From assembly GCA_902381685.1 (NCBI GenBank), contig LR698958.1, forward strand, positions 2,155,030-2,219,029: DNA of 64,000 nt, written 5' to 3'. Numbering within the stretch: position 1 is the first letter of the stretch; every line of letters begins with the position of its first letter. Positions 34,315 through 42,896 of this stretch are shown piece after piece. The notes below the pieces were generated by a model, which was given only the letters and a program-made list of their open reading frames with translations, was not told where the DNA came from and searched no databases. The position numbers and the translations under genes are program-made. Origin of the DNA: Lachnospiraceae bacterium. Its GTDB lineage: Bacteria; Bacillota; Clostridia; Lachnospirales; Lachnospiraceae.

Positions 34315-34836
34315 TTATTTTTTGTAATACTTTTCTATCCATCTCCCAAACAAATCAACTGTCAGGTCTCCATCCATGTTGTCGTATTGACTGATGATTG
34401 TTCCATCTTCGACATAAAACATGTTCGGTGTTCCTACAAAGCTTGGAAATACTTCTTTCACCTTTTCACGATCATAAGAAAAATCTTCAAAATTCAAATC
34501 ATATAACTGCACTTTTTCATTTGGCTTATATTCATCAAGAATTTCATACAATTCCTCACAATATGGACATTCTTGATTCGTTATCACTACAAAAAATGAC
34601 TCTTTTGATTCAATTTTTTCTTTTATCTGATCTAAGTTCACAGAAACCAGTTCGACTTGATTATCAGAACTCTTTTCATTGTTTTCGTTATTTACAACTT
34701 CCTCTTTTACAGCATCTTGTTTGGTGTTCTTTTTCGCAGGATCAAATTTCATTGCAGCAATTACTAAAATAGAACAGACTGCTATAACTAAAATTGCGAG
34801 TAGCAAAATCCCCCATTTTTTTGGTGATTTTTTCAT
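34315..34836 (-). CDS. membrane-tethered thioredoxin-like protein
   Basis: A 173-residue protein: N-terminal membrane anchor (KKWGILLLAILVIAVCSILVIAAM), an Asn/Glu-rich linker, and an extracytoplasmic thioredoxin-like domain with CPYC in NQECPYCEELYEIL and the cis-proline region VGTPNMFYVEDG. The CPYC pair suggests thiol-disulfide exchange outside the membrane. The start at 34836 has GAAGGGTG at good spacing; an in-frame ATG at 34860 overlaps the preceding gene (ATGAGTAA) and is possible. In this locus it could fold or cross-link secreted subunits; that is an inference. Confidence 0.8.
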   Translation of the reverse strand: MKKSPKKWGILLLAILVIAVCSILVIAAMKFDPAKKNTKQDAVKEEVVNNENNEKSSDNQVELVSVNLDQIKEKIESKESFFVVITNQECPYCEELYEILDEYKPNEKVQLYDLNFEDFSYDREKVKEVFPSFVGTPNMFYVEDGTIISQYDNMDGDLTVDLFGRWIEKYYKK

Positions 34837-34852
34837 TTTTCTAACACCCTTC

Positions 34853-35407
34853 TTACTCATTTGATTCCAGCCCTTCCGGTACTACATATTTAACCTTATA
34901 GTCAAATTCTTTTTGCTCTTTGTCTATTTTATGATCATCATCATAGTAGAAATAGAAATTATCAATTTTGTCAGTATCTTTATCTACAATTGCAAATAAA
35001 TAAAAATCAAGAGAAACGCCCGGACCTATTTCATCCCAAAAATAACTTTCAATTTCATTGATTAAAACAAGCTTTGCCTGAGTCATTTCTTCATCAGCTT
35101 CTCCCATCACACGGAGTCGATCCATCTGATATACTTTATCGCTCAAATTTTTTAATGTACCATTGAGTACAATGTAGTGATAGCCCTCTTGCTCTTTATA
35201 ATGTGGATAATAACCTTGAGGATTGTTCGGCTTCACTTCATTTTTGATATCAGCAGATTTCACTTCTAATTCAAGTTCATCAATAACAAATTTCTTTCCG
35301 TTGACTTCTTCCAATTCCGTACCTTCATAATCATTTTTTGCACATCCTGACATGAACATCATAATCATTAGGATGACACTAAGTATTTTAAAAATCTTCA
35401 TAATCAT
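34853..35407 (-). CDS. lipoprotein of unknown function
   Basis: A 184-residue precursor with a lipoprotein signal: hydrophobic stretch MIMKIFKILSVILMIMMFMSGC and lipobox cysteine at residue 22. The mature part is beta-rich and acidic (FVIDELELEVKSADIKNEVK ... YHYIVLNGTLKNLSDKVYQMDRLRV), similar in layout to DUF4352/DUF5067-type immunoglobulin-like lipoproteins (telokin fold), but I cannot name the family. It overlaps the upstream gene by 4 bp (ATGA) and is co-translated with the membrane proteins. Confidence 0.75.
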   Translation of the reverse strand: MIMKIFKILSVILMIMMFMSGCAKNDYEGTELEEVNGKKFVIDELELEVKSADIKNEVKPNNPQGYYPHYKEQEGYHYIVLNGTLKNLSDKVYQMDRLRVMGEADEEMTQAKLVLINEIESYFWDEIGPGVSLDFYLFAIVDKDTDKIDNFYFYYDDDHKIDKEQKEFDYKVKYVVPEGLESNE

Positions 35408-36165
35408 TCCACTTTCAATACAGATTCAATTTCTCCGCCATTCATTGCAACTTCCGGATCAGCAAGTGTACCCGTATCAATTTTTATCAGTATCGGATGG
35501 CTTCCCTTTGGTAATTTCTCTGAAATATTCAGTTCAACAACTGCAGTACCTGGTTCAATCCATTTACTTTCATAGAGGACTTTATTTCCCTCTTTTAATA
35601 CAATACTATATTTAAAATAGCATGGATTTCCTTCTGGATTTGCCAATCCCGCTGTAATTTCAGTTGTTCCTTCTACCATTTTCAATTCTCCAAACACTGG
35701 CATCATGATCTCTTCTGGATTTTCATTTTTCACTCCATTAGGCATCTGATAAGAAATAGCAGCCTCATCAAGGTCGACCTTCTTATTCTGATCAATAAAA
35801 TATTTCAGCCCAAACATGAGCGGAATAAGTAATAATAAAAGCAATAATAATGCAAGCCATTTTTTGCGTTTCTTTACAATACGAACATATCCTTCTTCGC
35901 CATACTTGTCCATACATGGGATATAACCGTATATTTTCTCGCTTTTCTTCAACTCTTCTCTTTTATCTGTCAGTACCAATTTTCTGCCTGCATAAAAAAG
36001 ACAGTCACCGTTATAGTCTTTTTCACTTCCGACATCCGCAAATACATTATTTAGGTCAATCCCTTGTACTTCCGCCTCTTTCTTTGTTAAATACGGCCAT
36101 CTTTTTCTATTTTTATCTTTCCATAACTTTACACAATCTTTAAGTTTTCTCACTTCATATCTCAT
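35404..36165 (-). CDS. single-span membrane protein, paralogue A
   Basis: A 253-residue protein with a cytosolic N-terminal domain (about 1-100; 'KLWKDKNRKRWPYLTKKEAEVQG', '...YGYIPCMDKYGEEGYVRIV'), one leucine-rich membrane span (KWLALLLLLLLLIPLMFGLKYF) and an extracellular beta domain containing AISYQMPNG and 'LANPEGNPCYFKYSIVLKEGNKVLYESKWIEPGTA...VAMNGGEIESVL'. It is clearly paralogous to the next gene upstream. AGAGGAGAAT supports the ATG at 36165. The family is unnamed to me; the pairing of two such proteins suggests a membrane complex in this locus. Confidence 0.75.
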   Translation of the reverse strand: MRYEVRKLKDCVKLWKDKNRKRWPYLTKKEAEVQGIDLNNVFADVGSEKDYNGDCLFYAGRKLVLTDKREELKKSEKIYGYIPCMDKYGEEGYVRIVKKRKKWLALLLLLLLLIPLMFGLKYFIDQNKKVDLDEAAISYQMPNGVKNENPEEIMMPVFGELKMVEGTTEITAGLANPEGNPCYFKYSIVLKEGNKVLYESKWIEPGTAVVELNISEKLPKGSHPILIKIDTGTLADPEVAMNGGEIESVLKVE

Positions 36166-36166
36166 A

Positions 36167-36940
36167 TTAATTCTCCTCTTCCACAACTAATGTAACGTCC
36201 ATTTCTCCCCCGTTCATAGCAACTGTATGATCCTCAAGAGCAAATGTATTCACTATAATCATCGCAGGATACTCACCCGGAGTAAGTTGCTGATTGATGC
36301 TTACTTTTGGTATAGCAGTACCCGGTTCAATCAATCCGGATTTGAAGAGTTCCTCCTTACTATCTTTCATAATGATCTTATACTGAAAATAACAAGGATT
36401 CCCTTTGGGATTTGCCAAATGGATTTCACTTTCCATCGTTTCTGAGTCTACTGTAATCTTCCCAAATATAGGAATTGAAATATTACTATCGTCTTTGTTT
36501 TCTAAGCCTTCAATATGATAGGAAATTGCCGAATTATCAAGGTTCGGACCTTTATCATCCATTAATTTTAATCCAAGAAGAATTAAAAGTCCTAAAAGCA
36601 ATAACAACAGCGGGAGCAAAAATAACCAGCCTTTTTTCTTTTCAATAATTCTAATATATGTATGAGCGGATTCTTCGCTCTCTACACCGATGTAACCAAC
36701 ACATTTCTCACCACTTTTAAGTTTTGGCTGAAATGGTAATACTGGTATCTTTTGTCCATTACCTACCAATACAGAAGGACTATCTTTCTTAATTTTCTTT
36801 TTCACATCACCAACAGTCATATATCCACCATTTGGATATAATTCCTGCATGTGCTTGGCACTTATATATGGCCAAAACTGTTTTTTACTATCTATCCAAA
36901 ACTCTTTTGTATTCTCATTTTCGAGTAATTTGTATATCAT
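36167..36940 (-). CDS. single-span membrane protein, paralogue B
   Basis: A 257-residue protein with the same plan as the adjacent paralogue: cytosolic domain (FWIDSKKQFWPYISAKHMQELYPNGGYMTVGDVKKKI), a membrane span (GWLFLLPLLLLLLGLLILLGLKLM), and an extracellular domain with AISYHIEG and 'LANPKGNPCYFQYKIIMKDSKEELFKSGLIEPGTA...VAMNGGEMDVTLVVE'. The extracellular halves share the strings NPxGNPCYFxY, IEPGTA and VAMNGGE. GGAGGTGGGT precedes the ATG at 36940. A strong hairpin separates it from the pilin-like gene upstream. Confidence 0.75.
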   Translation of the reverse strand: MIYKLLENENTKEFWIDSKKQFWPYISAKHMQELYPNGGYMTVGDVKKKIKKDSPSVLVGNGQKIPVLPFQPKLKSGEKCVGYIGVESEESAHTYIRIIEKKKGWLFLLPLLLLLLGLLILLGLKLMDDKGPNLDNSAISYHIEGLENKDDSNISIPIFGKITVDSETMESEIHLANPKGNPCYFQYKIIMKDSKEELFKSGLIEPGTAIPKVSINQQLTPGEYPAMIIVNTFALEDHTVAMNGGEMDVTLVVEEEN

Positions 36941-36950
36941 ACCCACCTCC

Positions 36951-36988
36951 AAAAAGGTTCAATTGGGCTAAAGCCAATTGAACCTTTC
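36951..36988 (-). terminator. terminator between the pilin-like gene and the membrane-protein genes
   Basis: A perfect 14-bp stem, AAAGGTTCAATTGG with CCAATTGAACCTTT, followed on the minus strand by TTTTT. It would reduce read-through from the pilin-like gene into the membrane-protein operon. Confidence 0.85.
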
Positions 36989-37041
36989 CTCGCCCTTTTT
37001 AGGCTATGTAAACTTGATTTATGAAATAAACAATCTTTTAA

Positions 37042-37638
37042 TTATGCTTTTGGTGTCAAACCATTTCCTTCAAGATCTGTAACTTTAAATGTAAGAGTAT
37101 CATTGAATCTTGTTCCTGGTTTCTCTGCTTTTTCCATTTTATCTACACTTTTTTCTGCAGTAATTGTTGCTTTCTGAACTATTGCATTGACACCTGCTGG
37201 TGGAACAGGTTTTCCAACAGTAAATGTGTGAAACTCCCCTTCTTGAGCTAAATTTATTTTCTGTCCATCTTTCTGCAACTCGTATTCATACTCTTTCGTA
37301 CCTGGCCCTTTATCTGTCACCTCTTTAAGTTTTCCTTTATTAAGTGATAACACTTTTACAGTTGCCGAAAAATTTTCTGGCAGTTTATCATCTTTATTAG
37401 AAGTCTGCATAACAATGTCAATTTCTTTTTTCGGAACCTCTTTTGTCAAATCTACTCTTGCCGGTACTACCATTACCACTTTTCCTTCTGCGTCAATTGC
37501 TGCAGAACTTGTTGTATAAAATACATCAGTTGTCTTGGACGCATTTGTAGGTGCCGCAGATACTGGTACTGCTGCCAATCCCATTCCCATAATTCCTACA
37601 AGTGCCATTGCTCCTAATTTTGTAATATTCTTTTTCAT
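37042..37638 (-). CDS. small secreted pilin-like surface protein
   Basis: A 198-residue secreted protein: signal peptide MKKNITKLGAMALVGIMGMG..VSA, then a beta-rich mature part beginning TTDVFYTTSSAAIDAEGKVVMVVPARVDL. It has no sorting motif or membrane anchor and ends DTLTFKVTDLEGNGLTPKA. The strand pattern V.Y.....VVMVVPARVDL is typical of Firmicute surface beta-sandwich proteins (WxL-like), though WxL itself is absent. The start of the mature part resembles the two mini anchor proteins. Its hairpin-limited transcript suggests it is made in excess, as expected for a structural subunit. Confidence 0.75.
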   Translation of the reverse strand: MKKNITKLGAMALVGIMGMGLAAVPVSAAPTNASKTTDVFYTTSSAAIDAEGKVVMVVPARVDLTKEVPKKEIDIVMQTSNKDDKLPENFSATVKVLSLNKGKLKEVTDKGPGTKEYEYELQKDGQKINLAQEGEFHTFTVGKPVPPAGVNAIVQKATITAEKSVDKMEKAEKPGTRFNDTLTFKVTDLEGNGLTPKA

Positions 37639-37764
37639 ATCTTTTTTCTCCTTTGTTAATCTTTTTTATTTTTTTAATGTTATTTTATCCGTTTTCTAAA
37701 CGCTTTATTTTTAGTTTTCTAGAGGATGGAATTCCTAATAATAACTTATTTATATAATCTATCT

Positions 37765-38052
37765 TTATCCCCTCTTCCTTTTTTCGTCCTCCTTCCGTTT
37801 TAATAAAATTATACAAGTTATTGCCGAGATGCTTATGCCTAATGCAATAATGTATTTCTTAATATATATGTCATCACCAGTAGTAGGGGTTCCGCCTGGG
37901 ATTGTTGGCTTTCCGCTTGGGATTGTTGCGATTGTTGATGTCGTATATCCTACTTCTGTCTGATTACTACCTGATGCTGCGTATACTGGTGATGACAGTG
38001 CAAGTAGAAGTAAAAAAGTAAGTACAAATGATCTTATTTTCTTATTGCTCAT
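37765..38052 (-). CDS. mini secreted wall-anchor protein 2 (TPxTGD stub)
   Basis: A 95-residue precursor with a signal peptide (SFVLTFLLLLALSSPVYA), a short exposed segment starting SGSNQTEVGYTTSTIATIPSG, a sortase-like motif TPTTGD, a membrane span (YIIALGISISAITCIILL) and a basic tail (KRKEDEKRKRG). It is a paralogue of the protein at 29573-29830, with the shared string TExGYTTST. It starts 10 bp after adhesin 2 and has an AGGAGG ribosome site. Confidence 0.8.
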   Translation of the reverse strand: MSNKKIRSFVLTFLLLLALSSPVYAASGSNQTEVGYTTSTIATIPSGKPTIPGGTPTTGDDIYIKKYIIALGISISAITCIILLKRKEDEKRKRG

Positions 38053-38062
38053 TTTTTTCCTC

Positions 38063-41000
38063 CTACTGTGCTACCGGTGATACTGTAAAGGTGATCGTTC
38101 CTTTCAACTGTAATCCTTCAGGTAAACCTTTCGGTTTGTCACCTTTCAAATAGAAATCAAATAATGTTTTATCACTATTTGTACCATCATATGTAAAAGA
38201 CCGTTTAGTTCCTGGTTGAATAATCTGATCTGTTTGCATTCCTCCTATATTTGAGGCTGAATACATTTCTATGTTATTTACCTGGTATCTACCTGTTGAA
38301 TCTGCTAACGTTTTGTTCCAACTCATCGATACATAAAATGGTTTATTCTTTATAAACTCTTCATGTTGTTGCTCATTGTAACTTCCTGTTTTTCCATTCA
38401 CCAAGGCATTATTAGTAGTTATCCAATCATAGTCCGTTTTCTTCTCGTATTCATGCTCAAATGCTTCTACCATGACTTTATTAGATTTATGAAGCGATTC
38501 AATTATTTCTTTTGAAGTTCCAGAGCCGCCGTCTACAACGGTCTTTTCTTCTAATGTAATAGATGATGGAACATTGATAAATGCGCTCGCATTCTGAACT
38601 ACTCTAAGCTGTAGTCTATCGCTTTCACTCCAACCTTTATTTTTTCCTTCTTTAACAAACTCTTGTTCAGTTGAAACTTCTTCTAATGCATTATCGTCAT
38701 CATATGCTACATTTACACGATAAAATCCTTTATAAGCATTTTCGTCATTCATCATTTCCACTCTTCCAAGTAACGGTGCAAACCACTTTTGTTTGTTTTT
38801 ATCATATATTACCTTAGCATATGGACCTGTAGCAGATTTACTGAAACCTTTTGTTATGATTGCTTTGCTTGTATCATTAATTTCTAATTTTTTCCACGTC
38901 TTTCCATCATCACTATGTTCAAATACAATATAGAACTTTGAAGCATCTAATTTGCTTTGTTCTGTCCCTATATTATGATTTGCAGGTTTAACATCAAAGT
39001 AAAAACGTCCTAATTCATAAGCATTCAACCTTTCTTTTTCAGGTGTATGTATATCCGTTGCTGACATTTTTTCATCAGCTGTTGGATAAAACAAAACATC
39101 TTTATGTTTAGTAGCATGCACTGTTGCTGTAGCTTTTCCCCAAACTGCATATAATATCTTCTCCGATGGATAACCGCTCCCTACCTTCTCATCTTTGATT
39201 TTGTAATCAGCTCCATTTAAAACAACTACATCACCATTTTGAGTCTCAGCCCATCCTTTAAGAACGAGACCTTCTTTATGCGTAAATGCATGCGTATGTA
39301 TTCTAGGACTTTTATAATAATATGTCTCTATATCTGTTGGCTGACTCTGATTTGGTGCAAGTTCGCCTCCATTAGCATCTAGGTGTATTTTAATTTTCTT
39401 TGGTCGTATCGTAGCCTTTACATCTGTTGATACATGCGTTTCTAATTGATTGTCTGGCAAAAGCTGACTATTTTTTTCTCCTGGTTTCCATGTCAGATTA
39501 GTGGATAACAAATCTGTTCCATCAGGCTTTCTGCTGTAGCCCAAAAAATCAAATGGCTTATCTTTGAGTGTAACCATAAATTCTTCGTTATTATCAATCT
39601 GTTCTACCAATCTAATAGAGTTTTTATCTAATGTTGCTTTTTCATCTTCATTTAATCCACTTTCATCTTCAATAAAATTGAGCTTTACATTTATAGTATT
39701 TGTTTTTCTTGTTTTAAACTTTGCTACAATTGTACTGTCCAATACAAAGAATTGTTCATCTGTAATCTCGCTCGGAGTATATAAATAATTTCCCACTGAA
39801 TCCTTACTATCAATTGGAACAGTAATAGTTATCATTTTCCCACTATCTTTAGGGTCGTTAGGATCTCCAGGAACCCACTTCTTTTCTCTCGCTTCCCAAC
39901 CTTCAAAAATATATTTATTTGAGTCATACGCTGGTTCTGGAATTTTATATTCTCGCTTATGCAAATACATATCGATATTAAAATCATTCTTCGTCTGCTC
40001 ATCCACAGAATCAGGTCTTCTTCCTGGTTTCCAATCATTGTCACTTATATCCTGCAAAGTGTTTCCGTCAAATTGTTTTTGGAATTTTATTTTGTAGCCT
40101 TTATTGAGATACATAACAACCTCACTCCACTGTCCAGGCAAAATAAATCTCTTTTGATCAACCGGGGTCTGAATTCTCACGTTATACCATCCCGGTTTAT
40201 TCGGAGATTGTCCCCATTTTTTATCAGGGATTCCCTTAAACTCTTGTCCTCCCGGCATTCCAGTTCCCTTGTAATCCTGCACTTGTTTAAACCAATACAT
40301 ACTTCCTCTAGGATCCAGTTCTTTTTCTAAATCTCCGGTTCTATCTTTTACTCGAGGATATGAGTTACCATCAATGTAATACTGACCAATATCTCTTACC
40401 CATTCCTTTCCACTCCACCAATGCTGATGTCCAAAATTTGCTTTTTCAAGAACAGGACGAGTAACAATAGTAAATAGATGTCCTCCTTTTGCATTTGTCC
40501 ACTTGTAATTTCCACAATACCTAATATCATTAACATCTACTCTTTTCTCTCCTTCAGAATCACTCCCCGATGGACGTGGTGTGATTTTTTGTCCACTACC
40601 ATTTGCCCAATCTTTGTCATATCTATAATAAAAATCCGGACTATTTAATACCGATTCTCCCCATCCATTTTCTGGATTGGCATAATAACATCTATCTTTC
40701 GGATCAATAACCGCATCATTTAATCGATATCCATGATGAACAGCTTCTCCCTTATTTCTAGGCCAGTATTTATCAATCAATTTCCATTCTGAATAGTGTC
40801 CTAGATAACTATTAGTATCATAATCCCAATATTTCCAGTCGGAATCCGGATTCTGATTCGGTTTGTTTGTTTGATTTGGATTGGATGGTCCTTTGTTACC
40901 ATAACCTCCACCCTGACATACATCATTGTAATTAACTCTATCGTCATACCGACTATTCTGATTTCTCAACAAATCTTCATCCGTAATCTCCGGTATCTCT

Positions 41001-41350
41001 TCCTCACCTTCATCGCTCAGTATTGCTACCGCCTCTTCTAAAACTTCTCCACTTTCTCCTATCACCGGCTCACTATCCGGAACTGTAACTTCACTGTCTA
41101 CCTGACCACCTTCTGTTTCTACCTCCGGCAATGGAGTATCTGGTACTATATTTTCTTCCGGCTGAACTTCTTCTGCTTGAATTTCATTTTCCTGTTCATT
41201 TTCAACCACATCATTTGTAACTCCCTCTGCCACTTCTGATGTCGTATCTTCTTGAGGATTCCCTGCCCCTACATAGAAGAAGTCATTTCCCAAGATCGAA
41301 AGAACTAATGCAGCAGATAATAAAACTTTAGCCAACTTCTTTTTTATCAT
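38063..41350 (-). CDS. large secreted adhesin-like protein 2
   Basis: A 1095-residue secreted protein with a signal peptide (KKKLAKVLLSAALVLSILG), an acidic low-complexity stalk (~35-120), a large unrecognised Tyr/Trp-rich region, a degenerate InlB-type repeat (~690-790, KIHLDANGGELAPNQ), and a C-terminal beta region with INVPSSITLEEKTVV ending LKGTITFTVSPVAQ. No sorting signal or terminal membrane span. It aligns along its length with adhesin 1, so the two modules arose by duplication. Start ATG 41350 follows AGAGGAATAG. A leader with a conserved hairpin lies upstream. Confidence 0.82.
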   Translation of the reverse strand: MIKKKLAKVLLSAALVLSILGNDFFYVGAGNPQEDTTSEVAEGVTNDVVENEQENEIQAEEVQPEENIVPDTPLPEVETEGGQVDSEVTVPDSEPVIGESGEVLEEAVAILSDEGEEEIPEITDEDLLRNQNSRYDDRVNYNDVCQGGGYGNKGPSNPNQTNKPNQNPDSDWKYWDYDTNSYLGHYSEWKLIDKYWPRNKGEAVHHGYRLNDAVIDPKDRCYYANPENGWGESVLNSPDFYYRYDKDWANGSGQKITPRPSGSDSEGEKRVDVNDIRYCGNYKWTNAKGGHLFTIVTRPVLEKANFGHQHWWSGKEWVRDIGQYYIDGNSYPRVKDRTGDLEKELDPRGSMYWFKQVQDYKGTGMPGGQEFKGIPDKKWGQSPNKPGWYNVRIQTPVDQKRFILPGQWSEVVMYLNKGYKIKFQKQFDGNTLQDISDNDWKPGRRPDSVDEQTKNDFNIDMYLHKREYKIPEPAYDSNKYIFEGWEAREKKWVPGDPNDPKDSGKMITITVPIDSKDSVGNYLYTPSEITDEQFFVLDSTIVAKFKTRKTNTINVKLNFIEDESGLNEDEKATLDKNSIRLVEQIDNNEEFMVTLKDKPFDFLGYSRKPDGTDLLSTNLTWKPGEKNSQLLPDNQLETHVSTDVKATIRPKKIKIHLDANGGELAPNQSQPTDIETYYYKSPRIHTHAFTHKEGLVLKGWAETQNGDVVVLNGADYKIKDEKVGSGYPSEKILYAVWGKATATVHATKHKDVLFYPTADEKMSATDIHTPEKERLNAYELGRFYFDVKPANHNIGTEQSKLDASKFYIVFEHSDDGKTWKKLEINDTSKAIITKGFSKSATGPYAKVIYDKNKQKWFAPLLGRVEMMNDENAYKGFYRVNVAYDDDNALEEVSTEQEFVKEGKNKGWSESDRLQLRVVQNASAFINVPSSITLEEKTVVDGGSGTSKEIIESLHKSNKVMVEAFEHEYEKKTDYDWITTNNALVNGKTGSYNEQQHEEFIKNKPFYVSMSWNKTLADSTGRYQVNNIEMYSASNIGGMQTDQIIQPGTKRSFTYDGTNSDKTLFDFYLKGDKPKGLPEGLQLKGTITFTVSPVAQ

Positions 41351-41712
41351 CTCTATTCCTCTTTTCTTAAAATATTATTTTCAAACAAAATCCATCATTG
41401 TATTGATGCAACTTTGTTCCGCAACCTACTTGAATGTTACCTAATTAGTAATCTCTGTGTGATTAATCAAAACATGACAACGCATGGTTTGTTTTAGGTG
41501 AAATATAAATGCTAAAATAAACACCGGTTTTCCTAGTAGATACCGTAGCATTCAGTCTGCCTTCATCGTGTTTTTGATACATCAATAATAGACACATATT
41601 TATTTGTTTATCGCAATATTAACAGATAGAATTTATTTTGTCTAGTATTTTTTTATTTTTTTCTTAGCGCTTTGATCAGCATATTTAACATATAGTAATC
41701 TCTTTTAATACT
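41351..41712. promoter_or_regulatory. adhesin-2 leader with a conserved element (copy A)
   Basis: The 41461-41560 part aligns with the leader of the first Rrf2 gene: AATCAAAA...GACAAC...GGTTTGT...AAATATAAATGCTA...TAAAC...TAGCAT. Inverted ATGCTA (41510) and TAGCAT (41547) could form a stem. Function not known; likely the promoter/operator region. Confidence 0.55.
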
Positions 41713-42111
41713 CTACTCTGCCAGATCAATCAACTTTATATTCTGCATGCGTTCTTCAACAGCTTTTTGTAATACAAGATATACTTCTCTTACTTTGCAT
41801 GTATCTTCCGCATGTCTGTTACAACAACCATCTGTATCTAAACATTTGTTAATTGCTGTTGTAGTTTCTGTTGCTATAACAACATCCCACAGACTAATTT
41901 CTTCAGGTCTTGGCAATAAATTTACCCCGCCATTAACTCCTTGGTAGCAAGCAACAATATTTGCAGCTTCTAATTTTTTTGTCACCTTCAGCACATATGT
42001 TTTCGGTATGTCCAGCTTTTCTGAAAGAATTGCTGAGCTTGTTACCTCATTGTTTTTTATTAAATATAAAACTATGCGAATTCCATAATCTGTAGTTACA
42101 CTTAATTGCAT
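41713..42111 (-). CDS. Rrf2-family transcriptional regulator 1
   Basis: A 132-residue winged-helix regulator of the Rrf2 family: MQLSVTTDYGIRIVLYLIKNN, then 'ILSEKLDIPKTYVLKVTKKLEAANIVACYQGVNGGVNLLPRPEEISLWDVV'. The loop after the wing is Cys-rich (NKCLDTDGCCNRHAEDTC), four cysteines, like the [Fe-S]-binding loop of IscR/NsrR/CymR-type members, so it may sense redox or iron-sulfur status. GGGGAGGAGGAG precedes the ATG. It is a paralogue of the regulator at 42501-42896 and sits upstream of adhesin 2. Confidence 0.9.
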   Translation of the reverse strand: MQLSVTTDYGIRIVLYLIKNNEVTSSAILSEKLDIPKTYVLKVTKKLEAANIVACYQGVNGGVNLLPRPEEISLWDVVIATETTTAINKCLDTDGCCNRHAEDTCKVREVYLVLQKAVEERMQNIKLIDLAE

Positions 42112-42500
42112 GAAATTCTCCTCCTCCCCTTTTGACCATAAAAAAGGTCAAAATAACAGTGCTGTTCTTAATCAAAATCGGACAACTCAGGGTTTGTATA
42201 AACCAAAATATAAATGCTATTATAAACGCTTAATTTATTGGGAAGTTTAATAGCATCTGGCTGTCTGGTTTTGTGTTCTCCACAAAAAGTCTTTATTTGT
42301 CTTGTTAGCGTCATAATATCAGATTCATTTCCATTTGTCTATAATTTTTTTACGAATTTTGACTTTTTTATCCTATATTATTTTTAGTCTTGACAAACTA
42401 AAAAAGGCTAACAGCAATCATGCTATTAAACCTTTTTTCATCATATTTGTATTATTTTCATGAACTGTTTTATACATCCAATCTAGCTGTTATATACTCT
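42112..42500. promoter_or_regulatory. leader of the first Rrf2 gene with the conserved element (copy B)
   Basis: Contains the element at 42170-42270: AATCAAAA...GACAAC...GGTTTGTATAAACC, AAATATAAATGCTATTAT, and GTTTAATAGCAT, where ATGCTATTA and TAATAGCAT can pair across a 17-20 nt loop. GGTTTGTATAAACC is itself a near-palindrome and a candidate operator. Confidence 0.55.
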
Positions 42501-42896
42501 CTATGTCAAATCTATCAACTTGATAGATTGCAACCGATCTTCTACCGCCTGCTGTAACAATCCATATACTTTTCTTAGTTTACAATAATCCTCTGCTTTC
42601 ACATCATACTCATTTTCCTGCTCCATACATTTGTTAATAACAGTCGTACTTTCAACTGCCGATATCACATCCCATAATGTGATTTGTGCAGGATCCCCAG
42701 CCAATCCAATCCCACCATTGACTCCCTGATAACTTGTGACAATGTTCGCAAGTTCCAGTTTTTTAGTCACTTTGAGCACATAGGTTTTGGGGATTTCCAG
42801 CTGCTCTGCAAGAACTCCAGAAGATATAATCTCATTATTCTTAATCAAATATAATACTATCCTTATCCCATAATCTGTTGTTGCACTTAACTGCAT
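42501..42896 (-). CDS. Rrf2-family transcriptional regulator 2
   Basis: A 131-residue Rrf2 regulator starting at the ATG 42896 (AAAGGAGGG ribosome site). The DNA-binding part is nearly the same as in regulator 1 (MQLSATTDYGIRIVLYLIKNN, QLEIPKTYVLKVTKKLELANIV). The sensor loop differs: only two cysteines remain (NKCMEQENEYDVKAEDYC), so the two paralogues probably respond to different signals while binding similar DNA. Confidence 0.9.
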   Translation of the reverse strand: MQLSATTDYGIRIVLYLIKNNEIISSGVLAEQLEIPKTYVLKVTKKLELANIVTSYQGVNGGIGLAGDPAQITLWDVISAVESTTVINKCMEQENEYDVKAEDYCKLRKVYGLLQQAVEDRLQSIKLIDLT

